Origin: Agarivorans sp. Toyoura001
GTDB lineage: Bacteria; Pseudomonadota; Gammaproteobacteria; Enterobacterales; Celerinatantimonadaceae
DNA: 64,000 nucleotides
Direction of reading: 5' to 3'
Assembly: GCF_005405585.1 (NCBI RefSeq)
Contig: NZ_BJEQ01000004.1
Span: 186,001-250,000 of the forward strand
The position numbers were made by a program, and so were the translations under genes. Shown one piece after another: positions 15,803 through 26,714 of the stretch; positions within the stretch are counted from its first letter, which is position 1, and every line of letters starts with the position of its first letter. A model generated the notes under the pieces. It was not told the DNA's origin. It saw only the letters and a program-made list of their open reading frames with translations, and did not search any database.

Positions 15803-18289
15803 ATGTCATTTGTCTATGAAGGCTTTGGTCATACTATTTTATTGTGTGAAATGAATAGCGATTTAGCTTTGCTGAACAAGAATAAAAATCTATTATCGAA
15901 CAATCTTTCCTCACTACTTGACAATATGTCCCCCAGAGCTGAATTACCGATTGATTCAATTAAATCCTCGTTTGTTAACCAGCTGGCAATCTCACACTTA
16001 GTTGTTGAAGCTGCCACCGGCTCGGGTAAGTCAACCCGTTTACCGCGTTGGGCGACAAGCTTGGGCAAGGTGTTGGTGGTTCAGCCGCGTCGAATTGCCT
16101 GTGAAGCCTTGGCTAGTTATGTTGCAGAGCAAGCTAAGTTGGCAGGAGAGCCTCATAAGGTGGGTTACTCGATTCGCTTTCATTCAACGGTAAACGAACA
16201 TACCAATATTGCTTTTGTTACCCCAGGAATCGCCTTGCGCTGGTTGGCGGAAAATAAGCTTGGCGAATTTGCGGTGATTATTATTGATGAATTTCATGAG
16301 CGGCGTTGGGACTCAGATTTATTACTGGCTCTAGTAAAGCAACTGCCGATTCGAGTAGTGGTTACCTCAGCGACTTTGGAAGGTAATAAGCTCTGTGAAT
16401 ATTTAGCGGCGAAACCATTGAAAACTGAAGGCCGTGAGTACCCGGTAAGTTTAAGCTATGAAGCGCGGGAATCGCATCACTTGCCAGATATTACTCGAAT
16501 CACGGATGCCATAAAAAGCGCCGTGAATAAGGCAATGAAAAAAGATGATGGCGATATCTTGGTATTTTTACCTGGGCGTGGAGAAATTCAACGTAGCCTT
16601 GCGAGCCTAGCGGATATAAATGCCGAAGTATTGGCCCTTCATGCCACGATTAGCGCTGAGCAACGTCGATACCTATTGGATGATTCATCGACAAAAGCTC
16701 GGCCTCGTCGAGTGATTTTAGCCACTAATGTGGCAGAAACCAGTTTAACTATTCCCCGAATAAGTAGTGTGATTGATTCTGGTTTAGAGCGCCGCACTAA
16801 ACAACGAGCAGGGCGAACGGTGTTAAGTCTGGAGCGAATTTCTCGGGCCAGTGCCGAGCAGCGCAAAGGCCGAGCGGGCCGAGTGAGAGCTGGCCATTGT
16901 TACCGTTTATGGGGGGAGTTTGCGCCGCTTGAACAGGTCACTCCACCTCAAATGCAGCGTGAAGAACTACTTGAACCTATGTTGTTTGCTGCTAGTTGTG
17001 AGCAAGCGTTAGCTAACTTAGCCTTTTTAGAAGCCTTGCCAGAGAAGTCTCTAAACATTGCGACCGAGCGTTTAACAAGTATGCGAGCGCTTACCAGCCC
17101 TGCGAAGTTGAGTGAACATGGGCAACGTTTGTTAGCGCTGCCTATTGATAGCTATTTTGCTCATCTTGTGAATCTTATGTCGTCGCAAGCAGAGCGCGAA
17201 GCCATGTTGGATCTCGCGGCGGCACTCAGTATTAATAAAGCGATATTTCAAAAACCTAAGTCAGAACACGGTTTAAAGCAACTGAGTGAATGGCAGCTGC
17301 TGCATTGTGATATGACATTATTGCTGGATTTAATGCGCGGTAAAACTTGGCCAGAAGAGCTACTGGTTAATCAAGAGGCATTACATCAAGCTCAAGAGTT
17401 AGCCGAGCAGCTACGCAGTGTAATGGCAATGAATTACTTGGCCGAAGCCGCTCCCTATCAAAGAGATAAGCTGATTACGGCCATTTTAGTCGGCGCTAAG
17501 GAATTGGTATATGTGCGACGGGAAAAACGCCAAGACGCCATGGGGAATGGGTTTTCTGAGCTACAAATTGGCCGAGAAAGCCTGTTGGCGAACGAGCAGT
17601 TGGCAGCAATAGCCTTTGATGTTTACAGCATGCCCGGTCGAGGCCTTAAGCAGTTAATGAATATTGGTTTGTGTTTAGTGCCTGTGTCTATCGCTCTGCT
17701 GGCGGAGCAGCAATTTGGTGAACTGGAGGCTAAAGGGCATATTGATAAGCAGGGGCGTCAGCCAGTGCAACGTGTTTATGCTGGACGAGTGATTGCTAAT
17801 GAAACCTTAGCCGCTAACCCTGAGCAGTATCGGCTCGGTTTGGCTAGGCGCTTATTGGCGAAACAGCAAGCAAGGTTTAAACAATTACGCCTACAAAATG
17901 ACATAGACGCTTGGAACTTGTGGGTTAGTCTTGGTATTAAGCATGGAGGTGGTGAAGGCAAGGCAATTGAAGCATTAAGCTGGTTGAGTGATTACTTGCT
18001 GCAACTTGGTGTTGAAAACGCCGAAGATTTGGAACTAATAGAGCCTAGTGACATCGTGTTTGATGGTATTCCTGAATGGCAACGTTCAGATTTCGAACAA
18101 CGCTTCCCTCAGCATTTGGTATTAGCTGATATCAAACTTGATGTGGAATACCTAGGTCGCTCTAAACAAGTGATTGTTCACTATCACTCTGGCGCTAGAA
18201 AAGGCGGACCAAAACGTTGGGAGCTGCCTAATTGGAGCGGTTGGCGGATTTTCTATAAAAAGGCCAGCAAACGCGTGGCCTTAACTTAG
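15803..18289 (+). CDS. DExH-box ATP-dependent helicase, divergent HrpB-like
   Basis: An 828-residue superfamily 2 helicase with all core motifs: I ATGSGKST, Ia QPRRIAC, II DEFHERRWDSD, III TSATLEG, V TNVAETSLTIPR, VI QRKGRAGRVRAG. The winged-helix/HA2-type region and the length fit the HrpA/HrpB group. The C terminus (VEYLGRSKQVIVHYHSGARK to the end) lacks the HrpB C-terminal block with its RYPKHxWPxDP signature. It may therefore be a separate HrpB-like subfamily. An RNA helicase role is inferred. Start choice is uncertain: M at 15803, 15851 (MNSDL) and about 15926 (MSPRAEL) are all in frame, none with a convincing ribosome site, and the last best fits the family's short N terminus. Confidence 0.82.
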   Translation: MSFVYEGFGHTILLCEMNSDLALLNKNKNLLSNNLSSLLDNMSPRAELPIDSIKSSFVNQLAISHLVVEAATGSGKSTRLPRWATSLGKVLVVQPRRIACEALASYVAEQAKLAGEPHKVGYSIRFHSTVNEHTNIAFVTPGIALRWLAENKLGEFAVIIIDEFHERRWDSDLLLALVKQLPIRVVVTSATLEGNKLCEYLAAKPLKTEGREYPVSLSYEARESHHLPDITRITDAIKSAVNKAMKKDDGDILVFLPGRGEIQRSLASLADINAEVLALHATISAEQRRYLLDDSSTKARPRRVILATNVAETSLTIPRISSVIDSGLERRTKQRAGRTVLSLERISRASAEQRKGRAGRVRAGHCYRLWGEFAPLEQVTPPQMQREELLEPMLFAASCEQALANLAFLEALPEKSLNIATERLTSMRALTSPAKLSEHGQRLLALPIDSYFAHLVNLMSSQAEREAMLDLAAALSINKAIFQKPKSEHGLKQLSEWQLLHCDMTLLLDLMRGKTWPEELLVNQEALHQAQELAEQLRSVMAMNYLAEAAPYQRDKLITAILVGAKELVYVRREKRQDAMGNGFSELQIGRESLLANEQLAAIAFDVYSMPGRGLKQLMNIGLCLVPVSIALLAEQQFGELEAKGHIDKQGRQPVQRVYAGRVIANETLAANPEQYRLGLARRLLAKQQARFKQLRLQNDIDAWNLWVSLGIKHGGGEGKAIEALSWLSDYLLQLGVENAEDLELIEPSDIVFDGIPEWQRSDFEQRFPQHLVLADIKLDVEYLGRSKQVIVHYHSGARKGGPKRWELPNWSGWRIFYKKASKRVALT

Positions 18290-18309
18290 CTTTTTTCGCT
18301 ACAGGATCG

Positions 18310-18846
18310 CTATTTAGACGTCATACGTTTTATGGTGTCGTCTTTTAACAAAAAGTGGTGATAAAGCGCGGCGCCAACATGAGCTGCTAGTGTCACGTAT
18401 AAGGCTTGCGCAGCGTAATAGTGCACCTCTGAGGCAATACCATTTAACCATTCGTTTTTCTCAGCAAAGCCAGCAATGGTGAATAAGTCGAAGAAGTTAA
18501 TTGCGTGGCCGCCGGCTAATGACATGATCATGCCCGAAATAGGCATTGCCAACATTAGCAAATATAAGGCTAAGTGTCCGGCGTGAGCCATTTTCAATTT
18601 AATGCCTTCACCAATAGGTGAGGGCACCTTGGTTATACGGTGCCAAATAATTCTTAAGAAGATAGAGGCTAAAGCGATAACACCCAAACCTTTGTGGAGG
18701 GAAAATAGCTCAGACTTTTCTGCTCCCCTTGGTAGCGTGTCCATATATAAGGCGATAGCCACCAAAGCGATGATAAGTGCCGCCATAAGCCAGTGAATAA
18801 GCTTACTGACTAATCCAAATTGCGTTGAGTTGTTTTTTACGTTCAT
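18310..18846 (-). CDS. Cytochrome b561 family protein
   Basis: A 178-residue four-helix inner-membrane cytochrome of the CybB/YodB family. The typical opening KLIHWLMAALIIALVAIALYM contains the first haem-ligand His (about 18). SLHKGLGV gives a second His, GHLALYLLMLAMPISGM sits in helix 3, and HYYAAQALYVTLAAHVGAALYHH gives the late histidines. It would transfer electrons from quinol to a periplasmic acceptor, which is not identifiable here. It is convergent with the helicase gene, with only 20 bases between stops and no room for a separate terminator. Confidence 0.88.
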   Translation of the reverse strand: MNVKNNSTQFGLVSKLIHWLMAALIIALVAIALYMDTLPRGAEKSELFSLHKGLGVIALASIFLRIIWHRITKVPSPIGEGIKLKMAHAGHLALYLLMLAMPISGMIMSLAGGHAINFFDLFTIAGFAEKNEWLNGIASEVHYYAAQALYVTLAAHVGAALYHHFLLKDDTIKRMTSK

Positions 18847-19052
18847 GGTTAATTGCCATTAAGTTTTGTGTGGGTAAACTAACAAAATTGCAACTATTGT
18901 AAATTGCCTTTACGCATTTTTACGATCCGTCTCAGTATAGGCAAGATATTGTAGCTTGGGCACTTTTGGCAAATGGCTTGGGTGATGTTTGGTTGGCGGC
19001 AATGGCTATGCTAGCATGGCTGAATGAGTAGCAGATGGTCGGAGATTAAGCA

Positions 19053-19709
19053 TTGAAACGATTCCTTAGCGTAGTGTTGCTGATGGCTATCGTCATGCTT
19101 TTGGGCTTATTTGCGATAGACCGCTATATCTCTAATCAGGTCTCGGGCCAGTGGTTTCGAGATATGCAACAAGTCCCCGCACAACCAGTGGCTTTGGTGC
19201 TTGGTACCAGCAAGTATGTAGGTAAACGCCTCAACACTTATTATACTTTTAGAGTAGAAGCCGCAGCTAAGCTCTATCACACCAATAAGGTTCAAGCCTT
19301 AATCCTCAGTGGCGATAATGCTACCCGCTATTATAATGAACCTGTAACGATGCTAAATGATGTACTGCGTTTAAACGTACCCAGAGAGCATATTGCGTTG
19401 GACTATGCTGGCTTTAGAACCTTTGATTCCATTGTTCGGGCACAACAAGTTTTTGGCCAAAACGCAATCATAATTGTGTCGCAACAGTTTCACGTAGAAA
19501 GGGCGCTATATATTGCCAATCAATATGGCATAGAAGCCTACGGTTATGTGGTGGATGATGCGCCTAGAGAGTTTCACTGGCGGGTGCGTTTACGTGAAGT
19601 ACTCGCAAGAACCAAAGCCTTAATAGATCTACATATATTAAAAACTCAACCGCATTTTTTGGGTGAGCCTGAACAAGTTAATACTCGTAGTCCAGAACGT
19701 GAAGTATAG
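19053..19709 (+). CDS. sanA: SanA/YdcF-family envelope protein
   Basis: A 218-residue protein with one N-terminal membrane anchor (FLSVVLLMAIVMLLGLFAI) and a DUF218 domain facing the periplasm. The domain motifs are VALVLGTSKY, LILSGDNATRYYNEP, LDYAGFRTFDSIVRA and IIIVSQQFHVERAL. These match E. coli SanA, which affects envelope permeability (vancomycin exclusion at high temperature). The start is TTG at 19053 with GGAG eight bases upstream; no ATG gives the anchor. The protease gene begins 7 bases after its stop, so the two are likely co-transcribed. Confidence 0.88.
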   Translation: MKRFLSVVLLMAIVMLLGLFAIDRYISNQVSGQWFRDMQQVPAQPVALVLGTSKYVGKRLNTYYTFRVEAAAKLYHTNKVQALILSGDNATRYYNEPVTMLNDVLRLNVPREHIALDYAGFRTFDSIVRAQQVFGQNAIIIVSQQFHVERALYIANQYGIEAYGYVVDDAPREFHWRVRLREVLARTKALIDLHILKTQPHFLGEPEQVNTRSPEREV

Positions 19710-19716
19710 GTGTGTT

Positions 19717-20664
19717 ATGAATCTAAGAATGTGGCTACTGGCCATACTGTGTGGTTATAGTTTCAGCTCTTTCGCGAGTTCTAACACAGAGATCACCCCA
19801 TTTATTGTTGGTGGCAATGATGCGAGTCAAAACTATCCGTGGATGGCTCAGGTATTTGTTGGTAGCCAGCGTTGTGGTGGTGTACTGATTGGTGAATCAT
19901 GGGTGCTTACTGCGGCGCATTGCACCTACGATGTAAATGCTGATGAAAAACACCTTGCCCCGTCTCAAGTGAAGGTGGTACTGGGTGTTTATGAGATGGT
20001 TAACAGTAGTCACGCCGGTGCTGTAGCCGTAAGTGAAGTATATCAGCACCCTAATTATGTGAGCCCATCTAGCTCGGGAGCGGCATTTGATTACGATGTT
20101 AGCTTACTGCGTTTAGCTACGCCTCAAACTATTACTCCACCGCTTATCAATGCGAGTCAGGTTACCGATGCTTTAAATAGTGGTGGCTTTATGAGCGTTA
20201 TTGGTTTTGGGCGGGTTAATAGCGATCCATCAACCCCTGAGTATCCAGAAGTGCTGCAACAAGGTAATTTAAGCCTGTATGATACGTCGTCTTGCGCTAG
20301 TCGATGGTCCAATTCCACCATAACCGAACGTATGTTTTGTGCCTATGGTACTGATCAAGATGCTTGTTCGGGCGATAGTGGTGGACCGGTGTTTGTTCGT
20401 GAAGGCAGTGACTATCGCTTACTCGGTTTAGTCAGTTGGGGCAGTATTGGTTGCCAGAACCGACCTGGCGTTTATGCCGATGTAGGTAAAGTGTGCACTT
20501 GGGTGACCGATACCGCCAGCTTAGCGGGTGACAATAGTTTGCAATGTAATCAAACTCAGCCAGCTGTTTCTAGCGGGGGAGGAGCAAGTTTTTGGTTGTT
20601 ATTAATGGTCTTTCCACTTGCCATGATTCGCTATCGATTCCCACGCCACCTTTTACTGCGCTAA
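19717..20664 (+). CDS. Trypsin-like secreted serine protease with GlyGly-CTERM sorting tail
   Basis: A 315-residue S1 protease. After a Sec signal (MWLLAILCGYSFSSFA) the activation site IVGG is present. The catalytic triad is clear: His in TAAHC, Asp in DYDVSLLRL, Ser in GDSGGP. The Asp six residues before the Ser (DACSGDSGGP) predicts trypsin-like cleavage after Arg/Lys. The C terminus SSGGGASFW, then a hydrophobic segment and a basic RYRFPRHLLLR end, is a GlyGly-CTERM signal. Such signals are processed by rhombosortase and accompany type II secretion to the cell surface (for example Vibrio VesB). The start at 19717 is preferred over an upstream in-frame start that would bury the signal peptide. 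Confidence 0.9.
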   Translation: MNLRMWLLAILCGYSFSSFASSNTEITPFIVGGNDASQNYPWMAQVFVGSQRCGGVLIGESWVLTAAHCTYDVNADEKHLAPSQVKVVLGVYEMVNSSHAGAVAVSEVYQHPNYVSPSSSGAAFDYDVSLLRLATPQTITPPLINASQVTDALNSGGFMSVIGFGRVNSDPSTPEYPEVLQQGNLSLYDTSSCASRWSNSTITERMFCAYGTDQDACSGDSGGPVFVREGSDYRLLGLVSWGSIGCQNRPGVYADVGKVCTWVTDTASLAGDNSLQCNQTQPAVSSGGGASFWLLLMVFPLAMIRYRFPRHLLLR

Positions 20665-20678
20665 TCCTTGCTATTGCT

Positions 20679-20708
20679 GGCCGCAATCACTAAAATTGCG
20701 GCCTTGAT
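20679..20708 (+). terminator. Hairpin between protease gene and queA, probable terminator
   Basis: A perfect 9-bp stem (GGCCGCAAT 20679-20687 / ATTGCGGCC 20695-20703) with a 7-base loop, followed by TTGAT. The T tract is weak. A TATAAT hexamer at 20709-20714 directly after it could be the -10 of queA, but no good -35 is seen. Confidence 0.5.
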
Positions 20709-20741
20709 TATAATCCAAAATCCCACAGAGTTTTGAGTCCC

Positions 20742-21788
20742 ATGCGTGTTGCCGATTTTTCTTTTGATCTTCCTGATGAGCTAATTGCTCGATACCCAAA
20801 ACAGCAACGCCGTGACAGTCGTTTACTTTACCTAAATGGCAACTCTGGTGAGTTACAGCATCAGCAATTTCCTGATTTACTCGATCATATTCAAGAAAAT
20901 GATCTTTTGGTGTTTAACAATACTCGGGTTATTCCGGCGCGTTTATTTGGCCAAAAATCCACTGGTGGTAAATTAGAAGTATTAATCGAGCGCGTATTAG
21001 ACGATCGCCGCGTGCTTGCGCATGTTCGCTGCTCTAAATCACCTAAACCTGGCAATCAACTGCGTTTAGCTGATGCTTTTGATGCAACTATGATTGCACG
21101 CCACGACGCCTTGTTTGAGTTGCGCTTTGACGATACTCGAACTGTGTTAGAGCTATTAGAGAGTTATGGCCACATGCCGCTTCCTCCCTATATTGACCGC
21201 CCTGATGAAGATGCAGATAAAGAACGCTACCAAACGGTTTATAACGAAAAGCCCGGCGCTGTTGCTGCACCTACTGCTGGATTGCATTTCGACGATGCAT
21301 TGATGCAACAAATAAAAGATAAAGGGGCAGACACTGCTTTTGTCACTTTACATGTTGGCGCAGGAACTTTTCAGCCAGTAAAAGTTGAATCGGTTGATGA
21401 GCATGTGATGCATTCAGAGTACGCCGAAGTTGGTCAAGAAGTAGTGAGTAAAATTGCCAAGGCTAAAGCGGCTGGTGGCAGAGTCATTGCTGTAGGTACA
21501 ACTTCGGTTCGCTCTCTGGAGAGCGCCGCTAAAGATGCCAAATCAAAAGGTGTAGAGTTGCAGGCCTATGCAGCTGAGACCGATATTTTTATCTTTCCTG
21601 GCTATCAATTTGAAGTGGTAGACGCCATGGTGACTAATTTTCATTTACCGGAATCCACGCTAATTATGCTGGTATCGGCTTTTGCCGGTAAAGATCATGT
21701 TACTCAAGCTTATCAAGCAGCAATCGACAATCAATATCGCTTCTTTAGTTACGGTGATGCCATGTTCATTACCCGTAAAGACGCATAA
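20742..21788 (+). CDS. queA: S-adenosylmethionine:tRNA ribosyltransferase-isomerase
   Basis: A 348-residue QueA, the enzyme that transfers and isomerises the ribose of SAM onto preQ1-modified tRNA to form epoxyqueuosine. It follows E. coli QueA almost throughout: [90 protein letters not shown]. The ATG at 20742 reproduces the family N terminus; a TTG nine bases upstream is rejected. It is the first gene of the queA-tgt-yajC-secD-secF cluster. Confidence 0.97.
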   Translation: MRVADFSFDLPDELIARYPKQQRRDSRLLYLNGNSGELQHQQFPDLLDHIQENDLLVFNNTRVIPARLFGQKSTGGKLEVLIERVLDDRRVLAHVRCSKSPKPGNQLRLADAFDATMIARHDALFELRFDDTRTVLELLESYGHMPLPPYIDRPDEDADKERYQTVYNEKPGAVAAPTAGLHFDDALMQQIKDKGADTAFVTLHVGAGTFQPVKVESVDEHVMHSEYAEVGQEVVSKIAKAKAAGGRVIAVGTTSVRSLESAAKDAKSKGVELQAYAAETDIFIFPGYQFEVVDAMVTNFHLPESTLIMLVSAFAGKDHVTQAYQAAIDNQYRFFSYGDAMFITRKDA

Positions 21789-21877
21789 CAAGACCTATGT
21801 TGAATTAGCTTAAATCAACATTGTAAAACAACACACTAACTCAATCTGAATCGGACTGTTTTTCCGATCTGAGGTGA

Positions 21878-23005
<1,128 letters not shown>

Positions 23006-23110
23006 TACCCGATTGACCAAGCAAAGCCTTGTTTTTGCTCGGTCAGTCTCCATTTAATAAGATAGTTGTATTTTAATCTTAAGTTTTTTAATTTTTTAGT
23101 GAGGGTAACA

Positions 23111-23449
23111 ATGAGCCTATTTATTTCTCCAGCATTCGCCGAAGGCGGCGCAGCATCATCAGCTGGCGGCGGCATGGAACTGATTTTCATGATGGTCATC
23201 TTTGCGGTGATTTTCTACTTCATGATTTACCGCCCACAATCTAAGCGTGTAAAAGAGCATAAAAACTTGATGACCTCGTTATCGAAAGGTGACGAAGTGC
23301 TAACAACGGGTGGTTTAGTCGGTAAAATCATTAAGATTTCTGAAGAAAACGACTACTTCCAGTTAAGCCTAAGTGATGACACAACAGTTACACTTAAAAA
23401 GGACTTTGTTTCAGCGGTTTTGCCAAAGGGCACGTTGAAGTCTCTGTAG
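23111..23449 (+). CDS. yajC: Sec translocon accessory subunit YajC
   Basis: A 112-residue protein with one N-terminal transmembrane helix ([19 protein letters not shown]) followed by [14 protein letters not shown] and a small soluble beta domain with [10 protein letters not shown]. It associates with SecDF and YidC at the inner membrane. The ATG at 23111 with GAGGG upstream gives the usual [10 protein letters not shown] start; a longer frame from 23066 has no ribosome site. It lies 105 bases after tgt and 28 before secD. Confidence 0.95.
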   Translation: MSLFISPAFAEGGAASSAGGGMELIFMMVIFAVIFYFMIYRPQSKRVKEHKNLMTSLSKGDEVLTTGGLVGKIIKISEENDYFQLSLSDDTTVTLKKDFVSAVLPKGTLKSL

Positions 23450-23477
23450 TTGTAACTCGGTCACTAGGGATAAGATT

Positions 23478-25331
23478 TTGTTAAATAGATACCCTTGGTG
23501 GAAGAATGTGATGGTGGTCGCTTTGATTGCCATCGGTTTTCTTTACGCCATGCCAAACTTATACGGTGAGGATCCTGCCGTACAAGTTTCTGGCACTCGG
23601 GGCGCTCAAGTAGAGCTTGCCCAACTAGATAATATTCGCAACCACCTAACAGCACAATCTATCGACTTTCGCTCGGTTGGCTTTGAAGATGGATTGGCGT
23701 TAGTACGCTTACGTAACGATGCCGACCAACTTAAAGTAAAGAGCTTATTACATGATTTGTTAGGTGATGATTACATTGTTGCCTTAAACCTTGCCCCCGC
23801 TACACCGGGTTGGTTAGATGCCATTGGCGCAGCCCCACTTAAATTGGGCTTGGACTTACGTGGTGGTGTTCACTTCTTAATGGAAGTGGATATGGACGCT
23901 GCGATAAGCAAAGCGCAAGAAGGCATGATTCAAGATTTTCGTAGTGACTTACGCGAAGAAAAACTGCGTTATGCAGGGGTTCGCGCGCAAGGTGACGCGG
24001 TAGTGGTTCGTTTTCGTGATGAAGCAACCCTTGATAAAGCGATTAGTTTCTTAGACCGCAAATATAACGAGTACCAGTTTAGTGATGCTAGCCAAGGCGA
24101 CCAATTCCGTCTAAGCGCTAAAATGACAGAAGCTAAACTAAAAGAAACTCGTGATTATGCACTTCAGCAAAACATTACCATTATCCGTAACCGGGTAAAT
24201 GAGTTAGGTGTTGCTGAGCCACAAGTGCAGCGTCAAGGTTCAGAACGTATTGTTGTTCAGTTGCCAGGTGTTCAAGACACTGCGCGCGCCAAAGAGATTT
24301 TAGGTGCTACCGCTACGCTTGAATTTAGAATGGTAAATACTGACGCCGATTTACGTGATGCCGCGGCTGGTCGTGTTCCTCCTGGTTCTCAGTTAGCTAA
24401 GCGTGTCGACGGTTCGCCAGTAGTATTACGCAATCAAGTCATTTTAACCGGTGACCATATTGTTGGTGCTCAATCTGGTTTTGATGAATACAGTCGCCCA
24501 CAAGTAAATATCAGCCTTGATAGCCAAGGTGGCAGTAAAATGGCTGGCTTTACTAAAGACAATGTTGGCCAATCTATGGCTACTCTGTTTATTGAATACA
24601 AACCTACCGGTGAGAAAGATGCCGAAGGTAAATCAATATTACAGCGCCAAGAAGAAGTGATTAACGTTGCGACTATTCAGTCTCGTTTAGGCCGAAGCTT
24701 CCGTATTACCGGTATTGATTCGCCTTCAGAAGCGCAAAATTTAGCCTTGCTATTACGTGCTGGTGCCTTGATTGCACCGATTCAAATTGTTGAAGAACGC
24801 ACCGTAGGTCCAAGCTTGGGTCAAGACAACATCGACAAAGGCTTTATGGCCATTGTGATGGGCTTGTTGGCGCTGCTTGTATTTATGCCTTTGTACTACC
24901 GTAAATTTGGTTTAGTGGCCGACTTAGCCTTAGTGGCGAACGTAGGGGTAATTATTGGCTTTATGTCGATGATACCAGGCGCAACACTCACCTTACCGGG
25001 TATGGCGGGTATTGTTCTTACCGTAGGTATGGCGGTTGATGCCAACGTGCTTATTTTTGAACGTATTCGTGAAGAGCTAAAAGATGGACGCAGTCCTCAG
25101 CAGGCTATTCACCACGGTTATAGCAACGCGCTTTCAACTATTTCTGATGCTAACATCACCACCTTTATTACCGCGCTTATCTTGTTTGCGATTGGTACGG
25201 GTGCTGTAAAAGGCTTTGCGGTAACGCTAGCTATTGGTATTGCCACTTCGATGTTTACCGCTATTGTTGGCACCCGTGTGGTGGTTAACTTGGTTTGGGG
25301 CGGTAAGAAAATAGACAAATTGTCTATCTAG
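23478..25331 (+). CDS. secD: Protein translocase subunit SecD
   Basis: A 617-residue inner-membrane protein that uses the proton gradient to help pull proteins out of SecYEG. An N-terminal helix is followed by a large periplasmic domain with the [16 protein letters not shown] motif and [17 protein letters not shown]. Five C-terminal helices follow, with the RND-like [17 protein letters not shown] motif. The start codon is TTG with AGGGA seven bases upstream. secF follows after 10 bases. Confidence 0.97.
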   Translation: MLNRYPWWKNVMVVALIAIGFLYAMPNLYGEDPAVQVSGTRGAQVELAQLDNIRNHLTAQSIDFRSVGFEDGLALVRLRNDADQLKVKSLLHDLLGDDYIVALNLAPATPGWLDAIGAAPLKLGLDLRGGVHFLMEVDMDAAISKAQEGMIQDFRSDLREEKLRYAGVRAQGDAVVVRFRDEATLDKAISFLDRKYNEYQFSDASQGDQFRLSAKMTEAKLKETRDYALQQNITIIRNRVNELGVAEPQVQRQGSERIVVQLPGVQDTARAKEILGATATLEFRMVNTDADLRDAAAGRVPPGSQLAKRVDGSPVVLRNQVILTGDHIVGAQSGFDEYSRPQVNISLDSQGGSKMAGFTKDNVGQSMATLFIEYKPTGEKDAEGKSILQRQEEVINVATIQSRLGRSFRITGIDSPSEAQNLALLLRAGALIAPIQIVEERTVGPSLGQDNIDKGFMAIVMGLLALLVFMPLYYRKFGLVADLALVANVGVIIGFMSMIPGATLTLPGMAGIVLTVGMAVDANVLIFERIREELKDGRSPQQAIHHGYSNALSTISDANITTFITALILFAIGTGAVKGFAVTLAIGIATSMFTAIVGTRVVVNLVWGGKKIDKLSI

Positions 25332-25341
25332 GAGCGACGAC

Positions 25342-26292
25342 GTGTTTTATTTGTTTAAACCTAAAGACACTGTGCGTTTTATGTCGCACCGAAAACCATT
25401 TATTTGGTTTACCGTATTGCTAATGATTGCCTCTGTAGCAAGTTTAGCGATTAACAAAATCAACTGGGGCTTAGACTTTACTGGCGGTACCTTAATTGAA
25501 GTAGAGTTCTCACAACCTGCTGATCTTACTGAAGTCCGTGACGTAATGAACAACAATAGCTACCCAGATATTGTCGCTCAGTACTTTGGGTCACAAACCC
25601 AAGTATTGTTGCGTATGATGCCGCGCCAAGGTGTTGATAGCGAACACCTTGGCGATAGCATTATGGGTTTGCTGCGCTCTGAAGTAGATGCCGACGTTGA
25701 AATGCGCCGTATCGAATACGTAGGGCCTACGGTAGGTAAAGAGCTAGCAGAGCAGGGTGGTTTAGCCATTATTGCCGCGTTAGGTTGTATTTTACTTTAC
25801 GTTGCAATGCGCTTTGAGTGGCGTATGGCACTAGGTGCTGTATTAGCCTTGGCACACGATGTTATCGCAACATTGGGCTTGTTCTCGTTGTTACAGTTAG
25901 AGTTTGATCTAACGGTAATCGCCGCCTTGTTGACGGTAGTGGGTTACTCCTTGAACGATACCATTGTTGTATCCGATAGGATTAGGGAAAACTTCCGTAA
26001 GTTACGTAAGGGCGACCCGGAAGAGATTATCGATGTATCGTTAACTCAAACCTTTAACCGAACTATTGTGACGTCATTAACTACCATTATGGTATTGATT
26101 TCGCTCTTCCTATTAGGTGGTGAGCTTATCCATAACTTTGCAACAGCATTGTTGTTTGGTGTGTTTATTGGTACTCACTCTTCTATATATGTTGCTAGTA
26201 CGCTAGCGCTCTATTTAGGTATTAAGAAAGAAGACTTTATGCCCAAAGAGTTGGAAGAGAAAGAAGGCGCCGACCAAGACCCCATCATGTAA
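25342..26292 (+). CDS. secF: Protein translocase subunit SecF
   Basis: A 316-residue partner of SecD with six membrane helices. It shows WGLDFTGGTLIEVEF in the periplasmic part, VGPTVGKELAEQG, and the late motif VVGYSLNDTIVVSDRIREN. The start is GTG with AGGAG upstream. It is the last gene of the cluster, closed by a strong terminator 6 bases after the stop. Confidence 0.97.
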   Translation: MFYLFKPKDTVRFMSHRKPFIWFTVLLMIASVASLAINKINWGLDFTGGTLIEVEFSQPADLTEVRDVMNNNSYPDIVAQYFGSQTQVLLRMMPRQGVDSEHLGDSIMGLLRSEVDADVEMRRIEYVGPTVGKELAEQGGLAIIAALGCILLYVAMRFEWRMALGAVLALAHDVIATLGLFSLLQLEFDLTVIAALLTVVGYSLNDTIVVSDRIRENFRKLRKGDPEEIIDVSLTQTFNRTIVTSLTTIMVLISLFLLGGELIHNFATALLFGVFIGTHSSIYVASTLALYLGIKKEDFMPKELEEKEGADQDPIM

Positions 26293-26297
26293 ATATC

Positions 26298-26322
26298 AAA
26301 ACCCGCTTCGGCGGGTTTTTTA
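26298..26322 (+). terminator. Rho-independent terminator of the queA-secF cluster
   Basis: A 9-bp stem AAAACCCGC / GCGGGTTTT with a stable TTCG tetraloop and a T tract. Confidence 0.93.
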
Positions 26323-26341
26323 TTCTTAAGGAGAAGATAAC

Positions 26342-26713
26342 ATGGCCCATAACCCCCGCTTTTTAGCCTTAGTTGACGATTGCCGAACGCGTATTAAGGA
26401 ATGTGATGTTCACCAAGTGCAGCAATGGCTAGCGCAAGGTTTCGAGTTCAAATTGATTGATAATCGCGAGCAAGACGAATGGCAAAAGAGCCGCATTCCT
26501 GGCGCTCAATACATGGGACGGGGGGTGTTGGAACGTGACGTTGAAACATTGATCCCAAATCTGGACAGTATGATTGTGATTTATTGTGGTGGTGGCTTTC
26601 GCTCTGCATTAAGCGCAGATAACTTAGTGAAGATGGGGTATACAAATGTTATCTCTATGGATGGTGGCATTCGAGGTTGGAAAGACGCTAACTATCCTTT
26701 AGAAGGGGCATAA
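26342..26713 (+). CDS. Rhodanese-like sulfurtransferase
   Basis: A 123-residue single rhodanese domain. FKLIDNREQDEWQKSRIPGA is the CH2A-like region, and VIYCGGGFRSALSADNL holds the active-site Cys in a CGGGFR loop. GYTNVISMDGGIRGWK ends the domain. It would carry a persulfide sulfur; acceptor unknown. AAGGAG lies 8-9 bases upstream of the ATG. The next gene starts one base after the stop, so the two are translationally linked. Confidence 0.87.
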   Translation: MAHNPRFLALVDDCRTRIKECDVHQVQQWLAQGFEFKLIDNREQDEWQKSRIPGAQYMGRGVLERDVETLIPNLDSMIVIYCGGGFRSALSADNLVKMGYTNVISMDGGIRGWKDANYPLEGA

Positions 26714-26714
26714 A

